Positions 62,052 through 64,000 of a stretch of DNA of 64,000 nucleotides are shown here, piece by piece. The DNA comes from Anaerolineae bacterium (GTDB lineage Bacteria; Chloroflexota; Anaerolineae; Promineifilales; Promineifilaceae). Each line of letters begins with the position of its first letter. Position 1 is the stretch's first letter. The notes below the pieces were generated by a model, which did no database searches, was not told where the DNA came from, and saw only the letters and a program-made list of their open reading frames with translations. The DNA lies in assembly GCA_020848035.1 (NCBI GenBank), contig JADLAX010000004.1:1-64000 (forward strand), given 5' to 3'. The position numbers were made by a program, and so were the translations under genes.

Positions 62052-62100
62052 GGTTTTTTCAGTTTTTGGGGCCAAAATGGCCCCAAAAACTGAAAAAACC
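62052..62100. terminator. 23-bp perfect hairpin after the solute-binding-protein gene
   Basis: Arms 62052-62074 (GGTTTTTTCAGTTTTTGGGG...) and 62078-62100 pair perfectly around AAA. The arms carry T-rich ends on both strands, so it could end transcription in either direction or form a very stable 3' end. Confidence 0.7.
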
Positions 62101-62189
62101 CTCCACCAGCGGCAGCGCCAGGCGCGAAGCGCCGAGACGCTGCCCTTGCTTCGAGGAGAGCTAAACGCTTATCTTAACTGAACTAAAAA

Positions 62190-62224
62190 GCGCAGTCGTG
62201 GGTTTCCACGGCTGCGCTTTTTTT
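62190..62224 (+). terminator. rho-independent terminator
   Basis: A 12-bp stem GCGCAGTCGTGG/CCACGGCTGCGC (one T-G wobble) around four bases is followed by seven T. It would end a transcript that reads past the first hairpins. Confidence 0.85.
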
Positions 62225-62331
62225 GTTTGGGGTGCGGTTGCGGCATTGGGCAGGATGGGTGACAATTAGGCTACCACTATCCCGGTAACTGGCTGGCAAC
62301 AAAGCCAACACCATAAAAAGAGAGGCGCAGC

Positions 62332-63225
62332 TTGCACAAGCGAAAAATTCGGATCATTGGCGTTCCCATGGATTTGGGGCAGAGTCGGCGTGGCGTGGAC
62401 ATGGGGCCAAGCGCGGCGCGTTATGCCGGACTGCAAGGCCGACTGGAGCGGCTGGGGCACACGGTATTTGACGAGGGCAACGTCCCGGTGCCTAACCCTG
62501 AGGAGGATGTGGCCCAGTCGGGGGCGCGGCGGTTGAAGACGGTTACGGCCGTTTGCCAAAACATCTACGACATCGCCCGCAAATGTGTGACGGCTGAGGA
62601 GTTTGCTATCTTTCTCGGCGGCGACCACAGCATCAGCATTGGCTCGATTGCCGCCGCCTCGCAGGACGAACCGCTGGGGGTGATCTGGGTTGATGCCCAC
62701 GGCGACTTCAACACGCCGCAAAGCTCGCCCAGCGGCAACATTCACGGCATGCCGGTGGCCACGCTCATTGGCGAAGGGCCGGAACCGCTGATTAATGTGG
62801 GCACGCCGGGGGCCAAGCTGAAGCCCAGCCAGATTGTGCAGATTGGTATCCGCGACCTGGATGCAGCCGAGCGTGAGCGGCTGGCGCGCAGCGGCATCAG
62901 CGTCTTTACCATGCGCCATGTGGACGAGATGGGCATGGCCAGCGTGGCCCGGCAGGCGATTGACCGCCTGCGCCATTTTTCGCGCATTCACGTGAGTTTA
63001 GACATGGACAGCCTGGACCCGGATGAAGCGCCTGGGGTGGGAACGGCCGTACCCGGCGGCCTCAGCTATCGGGAAGCTCACCTGCTGATGGAAATTCTGG
63101 GCGACAGCGGCCGGGTGCAGTCGATGGACATTGTAGAAATCAACCCCATCCTGGATACCATGAACCGTACGGCCGAATTGGCCGTTGAACTGGCGGCGTC
63201 CCTGTTGGGCCAGCGCATTTTATGA
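62332..63225 (+). CDS. rocF: arginase
   Basis: 297 aa. Hydrolyses arginine to ornithine and urea with two Mn ions. Metal ligands are in [21 protein letters not shown] and [17 protein letters not shown]. The N-terminal [27 protein letters not shown] and C-terminal [29 protein letters not shown] are typical of bacterial arginase. The start codon is TTG at 62332 (with a GAGAGGCGC site); an ATG further in would lose the conserved first strand. It is alone after a terminator. A palindromic repeat lies between it and the exporter gene. Confidence 0.92.
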   Translation: MHKRKIRIIGVPMDLGQSRRGVDMGPSAARYAGLQGRLERLGHTVFDEGNVPVPNPEEDVAQSGARRLKTVTAVCQNIYDIARKCVTAEEFAIFLGGDHSISIGSIAAASQDEPLGVIWVDAHGDFNTPQSSPSGNIHGMPVATLIGEGPEPLINVGTPGAKLKPSQIVQIGIRDLDAAERERLARSGISVFTMRHVDEMGMASVARQAIDRLRHFSRIHVSLDMDSLDPDEAPGVGTAVPGGLSYREAHLLMEILGDSGRVQSMDIVEINPILDTMNRTAELAVELAASLLGQRIL

Positions 63226-63310
63226 CAGATGAGATTGGCGATTAGCGATTGGAGATCGAACAAGATCTAATCTCCAATCCCCAGTTTCCAATCTCCCCGA
63301 AGGATAATTT

Positions 63311-64000
63311 ATGGCAGCCGTTACCCGTGGCCTCGACGCCGAGGCCTATGACCGCCAGTACCAGGACAAAGAGCTTTTACGGCGCATTTTGCGCTACTTT
63401 CGTCCGCATCGGCGCAAAGTAATCATTGTCACCATCTGCATTTTCCTCATGGCCTTGGCCGGGGCGGCGCTGCCGCTGATTGTGGCCAACAGCGTGGACG
63501 TGATGACCAGCGGGGCCGACGACAGGCTGGTGCCGCTGCTCATTGGCGTGGTATTTTTCACCGGTATTGGCAACTGGGTGCTGAACTGGGTGCGCCGCCA
63601 GCTCACCTCGGAAGTCATTGCCGACGTCATCCTGGCCATGCGCCAGGATGCGTTTGCCTCGGCGGCCCGCCAGGATTTGTCGTTTTACGACGAGTTCAGC
63701 TCGGGGCGCATCGTCAGCCGCATCACCAGCGACACGCAGGAGTTTGGTGAGGTGATTGTGCTCAGCACCGACGTCATCAACCAGCTGGCGGTAGCGCTCA
63801 TTTTGATCGTGACGCTGCTCACCATTGACCTGGGCCTGACGCTGCTGGTGCTGGCGATGGCTCCATTTGTGATTGCCGCCGCGTTAGCTTTCCGCAACCT
63901 GGCCCGAAAGGTCACGCAGCAAGGTTCGCGGGCGATGGGGGAAGTCAACAAAGCGATTCAGGAGTCGGTAACCGGGGTGCGGGTGGCCAAGAACTTTCGC
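63311..64000 (+). CDS. ABC exporter (permease-ATPase type), 5' part
   Basis: The first 230 codons of a gene that runs past the window edge. ATG 63311 has GAAGGATAATTT upstream. The protein begins MAAVTRGLDAEAYDRQYQDK and continues into the six-helix transmembrane domain of type IV ABC exporters (ILRYFRPHRRKVIIVTICIFLMALAGAALPLIVAN; then VRRQLTSEVIADVILAMRQDAFASAARQDLSFYDEFSSGRIVSRITSDT, the coupling-helix signature). The ATPase part is beyond the edge. It probably exports a lipid or peptide. The substrate is unknown. Confidence 0.9.
   Translation, partial: MAAVTRGLDAEAYDRQYQDKELLRRILRYFRPHRRKVIIVTICIFLMALAGAALPLIVANSVDVMTSGADDRLVPLLIGVVFFTGIGNWVLNWVRRQLTSEVIADVILAMRQDAFASAARQDLSFYDEFSSGRIVSRITSDTQEFGEVIVLSTDVINQLAVALILIVTLLTIDLGLTLLVLAMAPFVIAAALAFRNLARKVTQQGSRAMGEVNKAIQESVTGVRVAKNFR

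Larger units (their letters stand above)
61980..62331. other. intergenic region with three hairpins
   Basis: No gene. A GC-rich hairpin lies at about 62010-62042 (arms CCCGCACG and CGTGCGGG). A 23-bp perfect hairpin lies at 62052-62100, and a rho-independent terminator at 62190-62224. The rest (62101-62189) holds a GC-rich stretch without obvious signals. The promoter of rocF probably lies at the right end. Confidence 0.6.

Overview
The window looks like chromosomal DNA of a Chloroflexota bacterium (Anaerolineae or Ardenticatenia-like). This is inferred from the moderately high GC with scattered AT-richer stretches, lipoproteins with Val-Glu-Val-Thr-Arg spacers, secreted proteins carrying a Tyr-Leu-Pro-Leu-Val motif, many ECF sigma factors and orphan response regulators, a STAND NTPase with TPRs, and kaiBC without kaiA. 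No rRNA or phylogenetic marker confirms it. The most pervasive signal is the 8-bp palindrome ACGGCCGT. A hand scan finds roughly 105 exact copies on 64 kb, where base composition predicts one or two. It occurs in genes (read as T-A-V, N-G-R or R-P) and between genes, like the HIP1 element of cyanobacteria.

Layout. 0-3 kb: an orphan OmpR-type regulator, then on the minus strand a 57-codon gene whose peptide ends in four alternating tryptophans, followed by an unusual isoprenyl-diphosphate-synthase-like protein. This resembles the ComX/ComQ pair and is the best candidate for an undescribed system. 2.6-7.6 kb: glutaredoxin, ECF sigma with zinc anti-sigma, DUF427, glucokinase and 6-phosphogluconolactonase, OsmC, VKOR. 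7.9-14 kb: STAND-TPR NTPase, tyrosine phosphatase, CBS protein, hydrolase-cNMP-binding fusion. 14.3-20.4 kb: a very large alpha-2-macroglobulin-like lipoprotein without an intact thioester motif. 21.4-25.5 kb: kaiC, kaiB and a hybrid histidine kinase. 25.6-27 kb: tadA, tRNA-Ser, DUF1684 and an IS3 remnant.

27.2-33.9 kb: an apparent surface-glycan operon (two FemAB/GNAT-like enzymes, GT2, ATP-grasp, membrane protein, flippase). 34-46.3 kb: large membrane glycosyltransferases mixed with ECF sigma/FecR-like and sigma/anti-sigma pairs carrying aspartate tracts. Two of the glycosyltransferases share an unnamed membrane domain. 46.4-52 kb: two secreted clan-A glycosidase-like proteins, a beta-propeller protein and an orphan Wzt-type ABC ATPase. 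52-64 kb: a degenerate kinase, uracil-DNA glycosylase, oligoendopeptidase F, a receiver protein, a hydrolase-acyl-CoA-ligase fusion, TrmB, an oligopeptide-binding lipoprotein with a strong promoter, arginase, and the start of an ABC exporter.

Palindromic repeats are frequent between genes. In three places such repeats sit in frame inside genes: twice in the STAND gene and once in the uracil-DNA glycosylase. Three genes have a TATAAT box only 6-9 nt before the start codon, implying leaderless mRNAs. Start positions were often moved inward from the longest ORF, and the reason is given for each gene.
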